Shown here piece by piece: positions 1-7,444 of a stretch of 31,946 nt of DNA. The notes under the pieces were generated by a model. That model saw only the letters and a list, made by a program, of their open reading frames with translations. It was not told the origin of the DNA and searched no databases. Positions within the stretch are counted from its first letter, which is position 1; the number at the start of each line of letters is the position of its first letter. The position numbers and the translations under genes are program-made. Source of the stretch: DASRDS01 sp035652495 (lineage in GTDB: Bacteria > Gemmatimonadota > Gemmatimonadetes > Gemmatimonadales > Gemmatimonadaceae); the NCBI GenBank assembly GCA_035652495.1, contig DASRDS010000074.1:1-31946 (forward strand), in the 5' to 3' direction.

Positions 1-304
1 CGTTCGCTAGGCGCAGGAGGCGGTACATGTCGAGCGCGTCGCGCGAGGTCCAGGAGGAGTAGTCGCCGAGGCGAGACCAGAGCTCTTGGTCGAAGCCTAA
101 GAGAGGGAGGCCGTCGTGCTCGATCATCTGGCGATAGCGCCAGCTGCTCGTGAGCTCGTCTTCGGCTACGTGGGCGATGATTTCGACGATGGACCATTTA
201 CCCGGAGCGGGGCGGCGGTGTAGGGCCTCTTCGGAGACGCCCGCGGTCAGCTCGGCGATCGTCGTTACGGCGGCGCGCTGAGCAGAAAGGATTTCGGCAC
301 TCAT
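1..304 (-). CDS. DinB-like protein, 3' part cut by window edge
   Basis: The 101 N-terminal residues are visible and the gene continues beyond base 1. They read as a DinB_2-type four-helix bundle: an N-terminal helix starting MSAEILSAQ, then the family-typical GKWSIVEIIAHVAEDE (residues 35-50), which carries a metal-ligand histidine in the second helix. Such proteins are usually metal-dependent, thiol-linked or stress-induced enzymes of unknown substrate. The ATG at 304-302 overlaps the TGA of the XRE regulator (303-301) as ATGA, so the two are translationally coupled and probably one unit. A different frame across 198-494 is arginine-rich and was not chosen. Family call is good; function is unknown. 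Confidence 0.8.
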   Translation of the reverse strand, partial: MSAEILSAQRAAVTTIAELTAGVSEEALHRRPAPGKWSIVEIIAHVAEDELTSSWRYRQMIEHDGLPLLGFDQELWSRLGDYSSWTSRDALDMYRLLRLAN

Positions 305-846
305 GGTTTTGGTGGTGGCGACGATATGTCGATGCCATCCTGGGCGAGGATCGAGACGATGTAGCGCCACATCGCTTCGATGTCGGCGAGCACGATCGAG
401 GCGGGGCGCTCGCGCGGAGCGGAGCGGCGGAGGGCGGTGAAGGTCGCGTTGAGGAGGAGAGTCTCGGCTTCCTTGCGCTGCGCTGCCGTCGCACCAGCGG
501 CGATCAGGCGCGTTTGGTAGCCGTGTATCACCTCATACGCCTCGGGCGGCACGCGACGCTCGAGATACGTGCCCGCGCTTGTGTCGAAAGGAGGCGCGTC
601 GGATGGCGGACGCGCGCCCGCGTCGTCGCCCGATCCGACGAGATACTCCATCGTCACGTGCAACACCTCAGCGAGCCGCGCGATGACCGCCGGGTCTTTG
701 GGTCGAACACCGCTGTTCTCCCAACGACTCACGGTGTTCCGCTCCACCCCGACGGCTTTCGCGAGGTCGCCCTGCGTCATCCGCGACCCAGATGGGTTGC
801 GGATGCGCTGTCGGGCCTCCCGGAGCCGGTCGGCAAAGAGCGTCAT
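301..846 (-). CDS. XRE-family HTH transcriptional regulator
   Basis: 181 residues. Residues 5-70 form a Cro/CI-type helix-turn-helix: MTQGDLAKAVGVERNTVSRWE (21-43) holds the two helices, followed by a scaffold helix ending MEYLV. The remaining 110 residues match no domain I recognise and may serve multimerisation or signal sensing. The stop overlaps the start of the DinB-like gene by 4 bases, so the regulator probably controls that gene as well as itself. The start ATG (846-844) faces a 109-base divergent promoter region with short inverted repeats that are candidate operators. The 71-residue HTH gene lies on the other side. Confidence 0.85.
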   Translation of the reverse strand: MTLFADRLREARQRIRNPSGSRMTQGDLAKAVGVERNTVSRWENSGVRPKDPAVIARLAEVLHVTMEYLVGSGDDAGARPPSDAPPFDTSAGTYLERRVPPEAYEVIHGYQTRLIAAGATAAQRKEAETLLLNATFTALRRSAPRERPASIVLADIEAMWRYIVSILAQDGIDISSPPPKP

Positions 847-861
847 GTGCGTAGCGAAGTC

Positions 862-906
862 AGTATCAGGTGACCCTTGACATGATACCCAAGAATATCA
901 TCTTAT
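862..906. promoter_or_regulatory. Divergent promoter with inverted-repeat operator candidates
   Basis: For the plus-strand HTH gene there is TTGACA at 877-882 and TCTTAT at 901-906 with an 18-base spacer. For the XRE gene a possible -10 is GATACT, read on the minus strand over 862-867. Three related half-sites lie on top: GTATCA (863-868), TGATAC (883-888) and TATCAT (896-901). GTATCA and TGATAC are a perfect inverted repeat around a 14-base spacer. ATGATA (882-887) and TATCAT (896-901) are another around 8 bases. They overlap the boxes of both promoters, as expected for an autoregulating XRE repressor. Binding is inferred. Confidence 0.5.
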
Positions 907-955
907 GCCATGACAATACACACATACGTTCATTTTCGCACGGTGTGGGGCCATT

Positions 956-1171
956 ATGGCTATGTCTCCCCTTGAACGCAAGGCGGCGTTCCGGGCAGCC
1001 GCCACCCTGCAAGAGGTCACCATGGCTAACGCCGCCCGGCGGATGGGCGTCAGCTACAACCATTTGATCCTCGTCCTAAACGGCCACCGCAAAGGCAGTT
1101 CCGCCCTCAAGTCCCGTATCGCCGACTTCCTCGGCTGTAAAGTTTTAGACGTGTTCGACCAGGAGCGCTGA
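956..1171 (+). CDS. Small Cro-like HTH protein
   Basis: 71 residues. VTMANAARRMGVSYNHLILV (about residues 21-40) has the spacing of a helix-turn-helix, and a basic stretch NGHRKGSS follows before a last helix ending LGCKVLDVFDQER. It is essentially only a DNA-binding domain, like Cro or excisionase-type regulators. It lies head-to-head with the XRE repressor gene, so the arrangement resembles a CI/Cro switch. A second in-frame ATG at 962 is possible. The GAF gene starts 17 bases downstream. No phage or integrase gene is visible nearby. Family assignment rests on the HTH pattern only. Confidence 0.65.
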   Translation: MAMSPLERKAAFRAAATLQEVTMANAARRMGVSYNHLILVLNGHRKGSSALKSRIADFLGCKVLDVFDQER

Positions 1172-1175
1172 CGCT

Positions 1176-1188
1176 TATTTTGTGACCG
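1176..1188 (+). promoter_or_regulatory. Leaderless -10 candidate for the GAF gene
   Basis: TATTTT at 1176-1181 is followed by 7 bases and then the ATG at 1189. A transcript from this box would begin at or next to the start codon. No convincing -35 box and no Shine-Dalgarno site are present. The same layout occurs at several other genes here. Confidence 0.35.
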
Positions 1189-2316
1189 ATGCCGACGACG
1201 CAGCCGAATGCCGCGCGCCGATACGCGCGCATCACCTCGGATCCGCGTCGCCTCGCCGCGGTTCGAGCGACCGGGCTCCCTGAGGGACGCGGACCCCGCG
1301 ATAGATTCGAGCGACTCGCCGCTGTCGCCGCGCGGCTGCTCGATGCCCCCGTCGCTATCGTCTCACTCGTCGACGCCGAACGCGACGTCTGGGTCGGACT
1401 CTCCGGAGTCCCCGAACCCATCGCCGCGGCCGGCGGCACTACGATGCGGCCCTCGTTCTGCCAAGCCATCATCGCCAGCACACGCGAAGCGCTGGCCGTA
1501 CCCGACGCACGCGTCGACTCCGTCTTCTCCACGTTCCCGTCCGTACGAGCACTCGGAGTCGTCGCCTGCCTCGGCGTCCCGCTCGTCACACGATCCGGAC
1601 ACGCCCTCGGCAGCTGCTGCGTCTACGACATGCGACCCCGCGACTGGACGCCGCACGACATCGACACCCTCGCCGCCCTCGGCGCCGGCGCCGTCGCCGA
1701 GATGGAACGCCTCGCCGCCTTCACCGCCGGCGACGAAATCAGTGACGCCGTCGTCCGCTACCTCGGCGCCGCCATCGATACCATCGACACCCTCGCCCGC
1801 GTCAGCTCCGGGTCATGCGACATGAGCCGCATTACTCGAGTATCAAGCACCGCGGCCGCCGTCGCACGACAGTTCGGAACGCTCGCACGGCCGCTCCTCG
1901 GGACGGGCACCGTCGACCTCGCCGTCACGGCACATGATGTCTGGCGATTACTGCAGATCGTGGCCGGCGAAGAAGCGTCCGTCACGCTCGATTTCGCGGA
2001 TGGACTCCCTGAGATCGCCATCGATCACTCACGGCTGCTCCGGCTGCTCGTGACGCTCGTCGCCGGCGCACGCTACGCGCTCAAGGGCCGCGGCTGGATA
2101 CAAATCGCCGCCGAAAACAGTGAGCCATCGACCGTGCGAATGACCGTACGCGCCGTCGCCGCCCGCGCGCCACTCGGCGCGGCCCTCCCGGACACCGCCA
2201 TTGCCGCCGCCGATCAATTGCTGCGCGTGTGTGGCGGGCAGGTCGCCACACACGAGGAAACGCTCGCCGTCGCCCTACTGCGTACGGCGGAGTGCCGTCG
2301 CGATCGAGTCGAATAG
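1189..2316 (+). CDS. GAF-domain protein with degenerate histidine-kinase-like C-terminus
   Basis: 375 residues. Residues about 25-175 are a GAF domain: AARLLDAPVAIVSLVDAERD, then FCQAII, then LGVPLVTRSGHALGSCCVYD. This is the subtype seen in bacterial sensor kinases. The C-terminal 190 residues look like a decayed kinase module. A two-helix region (184-215) lacks an obvious phospho-histidine motif. The segment around DHSRLLRLLVTLVAGARYAL sits where the ATP-binding N-box should be, but both conserved asparagines are replaced (Thr, Gly). A glycine-poor end replaces the G-boxes. It may sense a ligand and act by protein contact rather than phosphorylation. The last 42 bases overlap the end of the convergent aminotransferase gene. 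Confidence 0.75.
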   Translation: MPTTQPNAARRYARITSDPRRLAAVRATGLPEGRGPRDRFERLAAVAARLLDAPVAIVSLVDAERDVWVGLSGVPEPIAAAGGTTMRPSFCQAIIASTREALAVPDARVDSVFSTFPSVRALGVVACLGVPLVTRSGHALGSCCVYDMRPRDWTPHDIDTLAALGAGAVAEMERLAAFTAGDEISDAVVRYLGAAIDTIDTLARVSSGSCDMSRITRVSSTAAAVARQFGTLARPLLGTGTVDLAVTAHDVWRLLQIVAGEEASVTLDFADGLPEIAIDHSRLLRLLVTLVAGARYALKGRGWIQIAAENSEPSTVRMTVRAVAARAPLGAALPDTAIAAADQLLRVCGGQVATHEETLAVALLRTAECRRDRVE

Positions 2317-3597
2317 CCGGTCGACCTGCTCCGGCTCCACTATGAGCGGCGGCGACAACGCGATCGTATCACCCGTCGTCCGGATCATACAACCCTGCTC
2401 AAAGCAATCGACGAACACATCGAAGGCCCGCGTCGCCACACCCGGCACACCGCGCGGCTCGAGCTCGATCGCCGCGACCAGTCCGATGTTCCGAATATCG
2501 ATCACATGCGGCAGCCCACGCAGCGCATGCGCCGCATCCGCGAAATGATCCGCGAGCGACGCCGCTCGATCGAACAACCCCTCGCTCTCATAGACATCGA
2601 GCGCCGCCAGTCCCGCCGCGGCCGCCAGCGGATGGCCTGAGTAGGTGTAGCCATGGAATAGCTCGATGCCGGTCTCCGTCGCGTTAATGAGAGTCTCATA
2701 GATCCCCTCGCGCACGAACGTCCCACCCATCGGCACGCTGCCGTTCGTCATGCCCTTCGCCACCGTCATGATGTCGGGCACGACATTGAAGTAGTCGGCC
2801 GCGAACGGCGCACCGAGCCGCCCGAATCCCGTGATCACTTCGTCGAAGATCAAGAGAATCCCGTGCTTCGACGTGATCTCGCGAAGCCGATCGAGATATC
2901 CCACCGGGGGAATCAACACGCCGGTCGATCCGGCGACCGGCTCGACGATCACCGCCGCGATCGTGTCCGCGCCGCGCTCACGAATCACGCGCTCGAGATC
3001 ATCGGCCAGGTGCGCGCCCTGCTTCGGCTGACCACGCGAGAACGCGTTCGCCGGGAAGAGGTGCGTGTCGATGATGTGATCGACACCGGGTAGGCCCGTG
3101 CCGAACTGTTTGCGGTTGTTCTCGATGCCACCGACCGCGAGACCGCCGAATCCTACACCGTGATAGGCGCGATTCCGACCGACGAACCGCGTCCGCGACG
3201 GCTCGCCGCGCGCATGATGGTACGCGAGCGCGATCTTGAGCGCCGTGTCCACGGCTTCCGAGCCCGAGTTCGAGAAGAACACGTGCGCGAGATCCCCGGG
3301 CAGGATCGCCGTCAGCCTCGATGCGAGCTCGAACGCCAACGGATGGCCCATCTGAAAGCCCGGCGCATAGTCCAGCTCCGCGGCTTCATGCTGGATCGCC
3401 GAGACAATCGCCTCGCGACAGTGCCCGGCATTCACGCACCATAGTCCCGCTGCACCATCTAAGATCCGTCGGCCATCCGCTGCCGTGTAATACATCCCCT
3501 CGGCTGAGACCAAGAGGCGCGGCGCTCGCTTGAACGCCTTGTTCGCCGTGAACGGCATCCACAGCGCATCGAGTGTCACGGTTCCCGTTTCGGTCAT
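2275..3597 (-). CDS. Class III aminotransferase, beta-alanine/omega-amino acid:pyruvate type
   Basis: 440 residues, full length for PLP-dependent fold-type I class III aminotransferases. The N-terminus ALWMPFTANKAFKRAPRL is typical of omega-amino-acid:pyruvate transaminases. SNSGSEAVDTALK (109-121) binds the PLP phosphate, YHG (145-147) stacks on the ring, FDEVITGFGR (251-260) supplies the aspartate that contacts the pyridine nitrogen, and Lys281 in TVAKGMTNG is the Schiff-base lysine. All key residues are present, so it should be active, moving an amino group from an omega-amino acid or amine to pyruvate. I chose ATG 3597 rather than an upstream start at 3633 because homologous sequence begins here and a TAGATT box lies 7 bases before it. 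The exact substrate is uncertain. Confidence 0.88.
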   Translation of the reverse strand: MTETGTVTLDALWMPFTANKAFKRAPRLLVSAEGMYYTAADGRRILDGAAGLWCVNAGHCREAIVSAIQHEAAELDYAPGFQMGHPLAFELASRLTAILPGDLAHVFFSNSGSEAVDTALKIALAYHHARGEPSRTRFVGRNRAYHGVGFGGLAVGGIENNRKQFGTGLPGVDHIIDTHLFPANAFSRGQPKQGAHLADDLERVIRERGADTIAAVIVEPVAGSTGVLIPPVGYLDRLREITSKHGILLIFDEVITGFGRLGAPFAADYFNVVPDIMTVAKGMTNGSVPMGGTFVREGIYETLINATETGIELFHGYTYSGHPLAAAAGLAALDVYESEGLFDRAASLADHFADAAHALRGLPHVIDIRNIGLVAAIELEPRGVPGVATRAFDVFVDCFEQGCMIRTTGDTIALSPPLIVEPEQVDRLFDSIATALRRTQ

Positions 3598-3610
3598 AAT
3601 ACCCAATCTA
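3598..3610 (-). promoter_or_regulatory. Leaderless -10 candidate for the aminotransferase
   Basis: Read on the minus strand, TAGATT (3610-3605) is followed by 7 bases and the ATG at 3597. It lies in the 22-base gap to the divergent response-regulator gene. The -35 region would fall inside that gene's first codons. Confidence 0.4.
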
Positions 3611-3619
3611 CTCCCGGGC

Positions 3620-4711
3620 ATGATGTTGCTCACCTCACCAGGGAGCGGTCATATCTTCGTGCCCTCCGCCGCTCAAGAAACACGTGCCTTGCCGTTGCTG
3701 GTCGTCGACGACGATGCGGCGGTTCGACGCTCCCTGGGGACGGTTTTGGCCTCACTCGGCTACGCGGTCGAGACGGCCGAATCGGGCGAGGCCGCGCTCG
3801 CAATGCTCGTCCGGGGCAAGTTCGCGGCGATGCTGTGTGACATACGGATGCCGCAACTGAGTGGCCTCGAGGTCATCCCGAGCGCCCGCGACATCGACCC
3901 CGAGCTCGCCATCATTATGGTGAGCGCGGTCAACGAAGCCGAGACCGCCGCTCAGGCGCTGCGGGCCGGTGCCGTCGACTACGTCACAAAACCCGTCGAA
4001 ATCGACTCCATGAAAGAGTCGATCGAGCGCGCCCTGTCCGAACGCGCGGCGGCCCGCCGCCGCTCCCAACGCGCGCTCCGCGAAGCGGTCGCCGCACGCA
4101 CCGCGGCGCTCGAACGCGAGAAGGCCGCCCTCCGGGCGCTGTCGATCAGTACGGCGGAATCGTTACTAAAAGCGATGGAGGCGAAAGACCCGTACCTCAA
4201 GGGTCACTCGACCCGCGTGTCCGAGCTCGCCGGCCAGATCGCCCAGGCGCTCAACCTCGACGCCGAGACCGTCGACAATATCCGCCTCGCCGGACGGCTC
4301 GCGGATATCGGTAAAATCGGCACACGCACCGAGGTCCTGCATAAAAACGGATCACTGACGCCCGAGGAATTCGACCACGTCCAGGATCACGTGCGCATGG
4401 GCCTCGAGATCCTCGCGCCCTTGAGTCACCTGGGCGTCGTGCTCGACTACGTCCGCGACCACCACGAGCACTACGACGGGACCGGATATCCCCGTGCCCT
4501 CGAAGGCTCCGCGATCTCCATCGGCGGCCGAATCCTCGCCGGCGCCGATGCCTATGTCGCGCTCACGTCACGGCGCGCGTATCGCGAGCCGATGCCTGAG
4601 ACCGAAGCGCTCGAACATCTGCGCGAGAGCGCCGGCTCATTGTTGGATTGGACGGTGTACGCCGCGCTGCGCACGGTAATAGCAGAGAGGCTCGGAATAC
4701 CACTGGACTAG
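3620..4711 (+). CDS. Response regulator with HD-GYP domain lacking the HD histidine
   Basis: 363 residues from ATG 3620 (an adjacent ATG at 3623 and GTG at 3659 are alternatives). Residues 25-142 are a receiver domain: acidic pair DDD (30-32), phosphoacceptor Asp74 in CDIRMP, and Lys124 in TKP. A coiled linker (143-175) leads to an HD-GYP domain (180-360), the family that hydrolyses cyclic-di-GMP. HSTRV (196-200), His257, HH (281-282), YDGTGYP (285-291) and Asp310 are present. The normally invariant HD pair reads AD (228-229, in GRLADIGKIG). This loses one metal ligand, so activity may be altered or absent. The stop overlaps a possible GTG of the kinase frame by one base. Confidence 0.88.
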   Translation: MMLLTSPGSGHIFVPSAAQETRALPLLVVDDDAAVRRSLGTVLASLGYAVETAESGEAALAMLVRGKFAAMLCDIRMPQLSGLEVIPSARDIDPELAIIMVSAVNEAETAAQALRAGAVDYVTKPVEIDSMKESIERALSERAAARRRSQRALREAVAARTAALEREKAALRALSISTAESLLKAMEAKDPYLKGHSTRVSELAGQIAQALNLDAETVDNIRLAGRLADIGKIGTRTEVLHKNGSLTPEEFDHVQDHVRMGLEILAPLSHLGVVLDYVRDHHEHYDGTGYPRALEGSAISIGGRILAGADAYVALTSRRAYREPMPETEALEHLRESAGSLLDWTVYAALRTVIAERLGIPLD

Positions 4712-4740
4712 TGGCGCGACGCTTGCTTCTTTGCGGTATA

Positions 4741-6204
4741 GTGGAACTGCGCGAACGGCTGCAAGCGTCAATCGGCAAAGAATACGAAGTCGGCTCCGAA
4801 TTGGGTGGCGGCGTGCAAAGTCGCGTCTACGCCGCTCGCGACACCGAGCTGGACCGTCCTGTCGTAATTAAGGTTCTTCCGCCCGAGCTCGCTGCCGGCG
4901 AAGGACTCGAACGGTTTCGTCGCGAGATCCGCCTTGTCGCGGGACTCCAGCATCCACACATCGTGCCGCTGCTCGTCGCCGGCGAAGCCGACGGCCTGCT
5001 GTACTACACGATGCCGCTCGTCACAGGCGAATCGCTGCGCGCGGTGCTCGACCGCGAAGGGCCGCAGAGTATCGAGTTCGTCGCGACCGTGATGGCCGAG
5101 GTCGCGAGCGCGCTGGTCTATGCGCATGGACGCAACATCGTCCACCGCGACGTCAAACCCGGCAATATTTTCGTCGAAGCCGAATCCGGCCGCATCCTCC
5201 TCGCCGACTTCGGCGTCGCGCGCCGCATTGGGTTCGAGGGGACCGTCACCGCCAGCGGCGTGGCCATCGGTACGCCAGCGTACATGTCGCCCGAGTCGCT
5301 CGACGGCGGACCGGTCGATGGCCGGAGCGATATTTTCAGCCTCGGGCTCGTCGCCTGGGAGCTGCTCGTCGGCGAGCGCCCATGGCAGAGCGAGACCCTG
5401 TACTCGCTCATCTACAGCCAGAAATGCGAGCCAACGCCGTCGCTCGTCGACCGTCGGCCCGATGTGCCAAATCGCCTCCGAAAAGCTATCGAGGGCTGCC
5501 TCAAAAAAGATCCGGACGAGCGGTGGACCAGCGCCGACGTCCTGCTCGGCTTCCTCTGTGACACGGCCGCGGACGAACCACGACTTGTCCGTCGCCGCGC
5601 ATCGGCCGCTGGCAACCCGGCGGCCGAACGCCCAGCCCCATCGTTTAAACCGCGCGCACCGAGAACGCTCTCGGCTGGCCGCCTCGAAGTGCGCTGGAAT
5701 GGCGATCTGCCGGTCGTGATCCCGCCGCGCCTCACACAGTCCGGGCGACGCCTGTGGGCTCCAGTCGCCGCGCTGGCCGCCGCACTCGTGTTGGCCGTCG
5801 GACTGCGCTGGGCTCAGGTCAGCTCACGCCCGCCGGTCGTGAGCGAGGCGCACGGCGATGTGCCATCACTGCCAGCGGTCGCTGCCGTGACGGACGATGC
5901 GGAGAGCGCACCCGTGGCCGCCGCGCCGGCGAGTCAGGTCGCGGCGGTTGTACCCGTCGCCGAAAGGCGCGCCACATCGCAGTTGGATCGTGTGTACGCA
6001 TCACTCGTCATCGCGCTGCGAGCCAGGGGTGGCGAGCCGGCCGTACGCGAGCTGCAGCGCGCCGAGGCCATGTGGGAGAATGGACGGCATCGGAGCTGCG
6101 CACGGCAAGAAAGTGACGGCGCGCACGAGCGGTGCGAGTCGCGACTGGCAACCCTTCGCGCCCAAGAGCTCACCGAACTGCTGGAGCGTAGCAGAGCCCG
6201 TTAG
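4741..6204 (+). CDS. Membrane Ser/Thr protein kinase with LprI-like extracytoplasmic domain
   Basis: 487 residues from GTG 4741. This start gives the usual short lead VELRERLQASIGKEYEV; an in-frame GTG at 4711 overlapping the upstream stop is an alternative. The Hanks-type kinase domain covers about 15-275: glycine loop LGGGVQSRVY (21-30), Lys44, HRDVKPGN (135-142), DFG (156-158), GTPAYMSPES (177-186). All catalytic residues are present. After a basic linker, one membrane helix spans 339-357. The outer part ends in a domain (413-482) with the pattern of LprI/DUF1311: LDRVYASL, LQRAEAMWENGRHRSC, CESRLATLRAQEL, with two cysteines (453, 465) that could form a disulfide. LprI proteins bind lysozyme, so an envelope-sensing role is plausible but inferred. 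Confidence 0.88.
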   Translation: MELRERLQASIGKEYEVGSELGGGVQSRVYAARDTELDRPVVIKVLPPELAAGEGLERFRREIRLVAGLQHPHIVPLLVAGEADGLLYYTMPLVTGESLRAVLDREGPQSIEFVATVMAEVASALVYAHGRNIVHRDVKPGNIFVEAESGRILLADFGVARRIGFEGTVTASGVAIGTPAYMSPESLDGGPVDGRSDIFSLGLVAWELLVGERPWQSETLYSLIYSQKCEPTPSLVDRRPDVPNRLRKAIEGCLKKDPDERWTSADVLLGFLCDTAADEPRLVRRRASAAGNPAAERPAPSFKPRAPRTLSAGRLEVRWNGDLPVVIPPRLTQSGRRLWAPVAALAAALVLAVGLRWAQVSSRPPVVSEAHGDVPSLPAVAAVTDDAESAPVAAAPASQVAAVVPVAERRATSQLDRVYASLVIALRARGGEPAVRELQRAEAMWENGRHRSCARQESDGAHERCESRLATLRAQELTELLERSRAR

Positions 6205-6213
6205 CTTCAGGGT
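6202..6213 (+). promoter_or_regulatory. Leaderless -10 candidate for msrC
   Basis: TAGCTT at 6202-6207 spans the kinase stop codon and is followed by 6 bases and the ATG at 6214. The gene could be transcribed separately from the kinase, or read through from it. No clear -35 box is seen. Confidence 0.3.
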
Positions 6214-6708
6214 ATGGCTGAAGACACGCCAGACCTCACGGGCTTACCGAAGTCGGACGCCTACCAAGAGCTCGCCACGCATGTCGATGGCGTGCTGGAC
6301 GGCATCACGGACCCGGTCGCCGCCATGGCGACGATCGCCGCGCTCGTGCACCACGGGTTTCGACACCTGTGGACCGGGTTTTATCGCGTCGTCAACGACG
6401 GGCAGTTGCTTCGCGTAGGTCCGTATCAAGGCACACTCGGGTGCCTCGAGATCCCATTCGGCAAAGGCGTGTGCGGTACGGCCGCGGCGAGGGCTCGGAC
6501 GGTGATCGTCGAGGATGTCCATGCATTCCCCGGACACATTACGTGCGACAGCCGCTCGCGATCGGAGATCGTCCTGCCCGTCGTCGACGGTCGCGGCACG
6601 CTCATCGCCGTCTTCGACATCGACAGCGATCGCGTGGCGGCCTTTGACAACGCCGATCAGATCGGACTCGAACGGGTGCTCACCTGGTTTCATCGCGTGT
6701 GCGACTAG
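6214..6708 (+). CDS. msrC: Free methionine-(R)-sulfoxide reductase (GAF-type)
   Basis: 164 residues, the usual length for fRMsr, a single GAF domain that reduces free methionine-R-sulfoxide in the cytoplasm with thioredoxin-type electrons. Signature stretches are all present: LWTGFYRV, GPYQGTLGCLEIPFGKGVCG, VHAFPGHITCDSRSRSEIVLP and FDIDSD. The three functional cysteines are Cys77, Cys87 and Cys111, so catalysis and recycling should be intact. It lies 9 bases after the kinase gene, and its last 10 bases overlap the next gene's GTG start. The function is clear from the motifs; its link to the kinase is only positional. Confidence 0.9.
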   Translation: MAEDTPDLTGLPKSDAYQELATHVDGVLDGITDPVAAMATIAALVHHGFRHLWTGFYRVVNDGQLLRVGPYQGTLGCLEIPFGKGVCGTAAARARTVIVEDVHAFPGHITCDSRSRSEIVLPVVDGRGTLIAVFDIDSDRVAAFDNADQIGLERVLTWFHRVCD

Positions 6709-7436
6709 TCATCGCGCTCGCCGCGCTCGCGCCATGGGTCGCTCGCGCCCAGGACAATTATGAGATTCAGGTGTACGGCGCGCACACCGTCGCTCGCGAT
6801 TCGACGATGTTCGAGCTGCATAGCAATTTTACCGCCGATGGGAGAAGAGCGGTGCAGGGCGGACTGTGGCCGACCGAGGACGCCGAGCACGAGACGCTCG
6901 AGATCACGCATGGCTGGACGCCATGGTTCGAGACCGGGTTCTATGTCTTCACGTACGCCAGCGGACACGAAGGCTGGCAATGGATCGGCGACCACATTCG
7001 CCCACGCATTCGCGTACCCGACTCCTGGAATTGGCCGGTGGGCGTGAGTCTCTCGACCGAGGTTGGCTATCAGCGTCCGAGAGTCTCGCAGGATACGTGG
7101 ACGTGGGAGATCCGCCCGATCATCGACCAAACGATCGGCCGGTGGTACTGGGCGATCAACCCCGATCTCGAGCGATCATTCAAAGGCCCGACGGTCACCC
7201 AGGGATTCGTGTTCGCGCCGAACGCGACGGTCGGCTACGACGTCACGAAGAAAGTAAATCTCGCCGCCGAGTACTATGCCTCGTACGGCGCGCCTCAACA
7301 GCAGCAGTTATTTGGCTGCATCAATCTCGACTTCGGCCCACAGTGGGAGTTCAACTTCGGCGTCGGCAACGGCTGGACCTCCGCGACGGACCACGTGATC
7401 ATCAAAATGATTCTGGGGCGTCGCGTCGGATTCTAG
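6699..7436 (+). CDS. Putative outer-membrane beta-barrel protein
   Basis: 245 residues from GTG 6699, inside the end of msrC (10-base overlap). The start is fixed by a signal peptide MRLVIALAALAPWVARA, cleaved before QDNYEIQ. The mature part is rich in alternating aromatic and polar residues (YEIQVYGAHTV, FELHSNFTADG, WTPWFETGFYVFTYA), repeats strand-turn pairs and ends in a phenylalanine, as outer-membrane barrels do. I recognise it as the type of uncharacterised barrel seen in Gemmatimonadota and Acidobacteria, but cannot name a substrate. It ends 8 bases from a convergent gene. Confidence 0.75.
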   Translation: MRLVIALAALAPWVARAQDNYEIQVYGAHTVARDSTMFELHSNFTADGRRAVQGGLWPTEDAEHETLEITHGWTPWFETGFYVFTYASGHEGWQWIGDHIRPRIRVPDSWNWPVGVSLSTEVGYQRPRVSQDTWTWEIRPIIDQTIGRWYWAINPDLERSFKGPTVTQGFVFAPNATVGYDVTKKVNLAAEYYASYGAPQQQQLFGCINLDFGPQWEFNFGVGNGWTSATDHVIIKMILGRRVGF

Positions 7437-7444
7437 CCAGCAAA

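Noticed and set aside
198..494. 98-residue minus-strand frame starting in the XRE gene
   Set aside because: Arg/Ser-rich and overlaps both the XRE frame and the clear DinB-like frame.
847..1171. Prophage or integrative element at the CI/Cro-like pair
   Set aside because: No integrase, attachment-site repeat, tRNA or structural phage gene is visible in the window.
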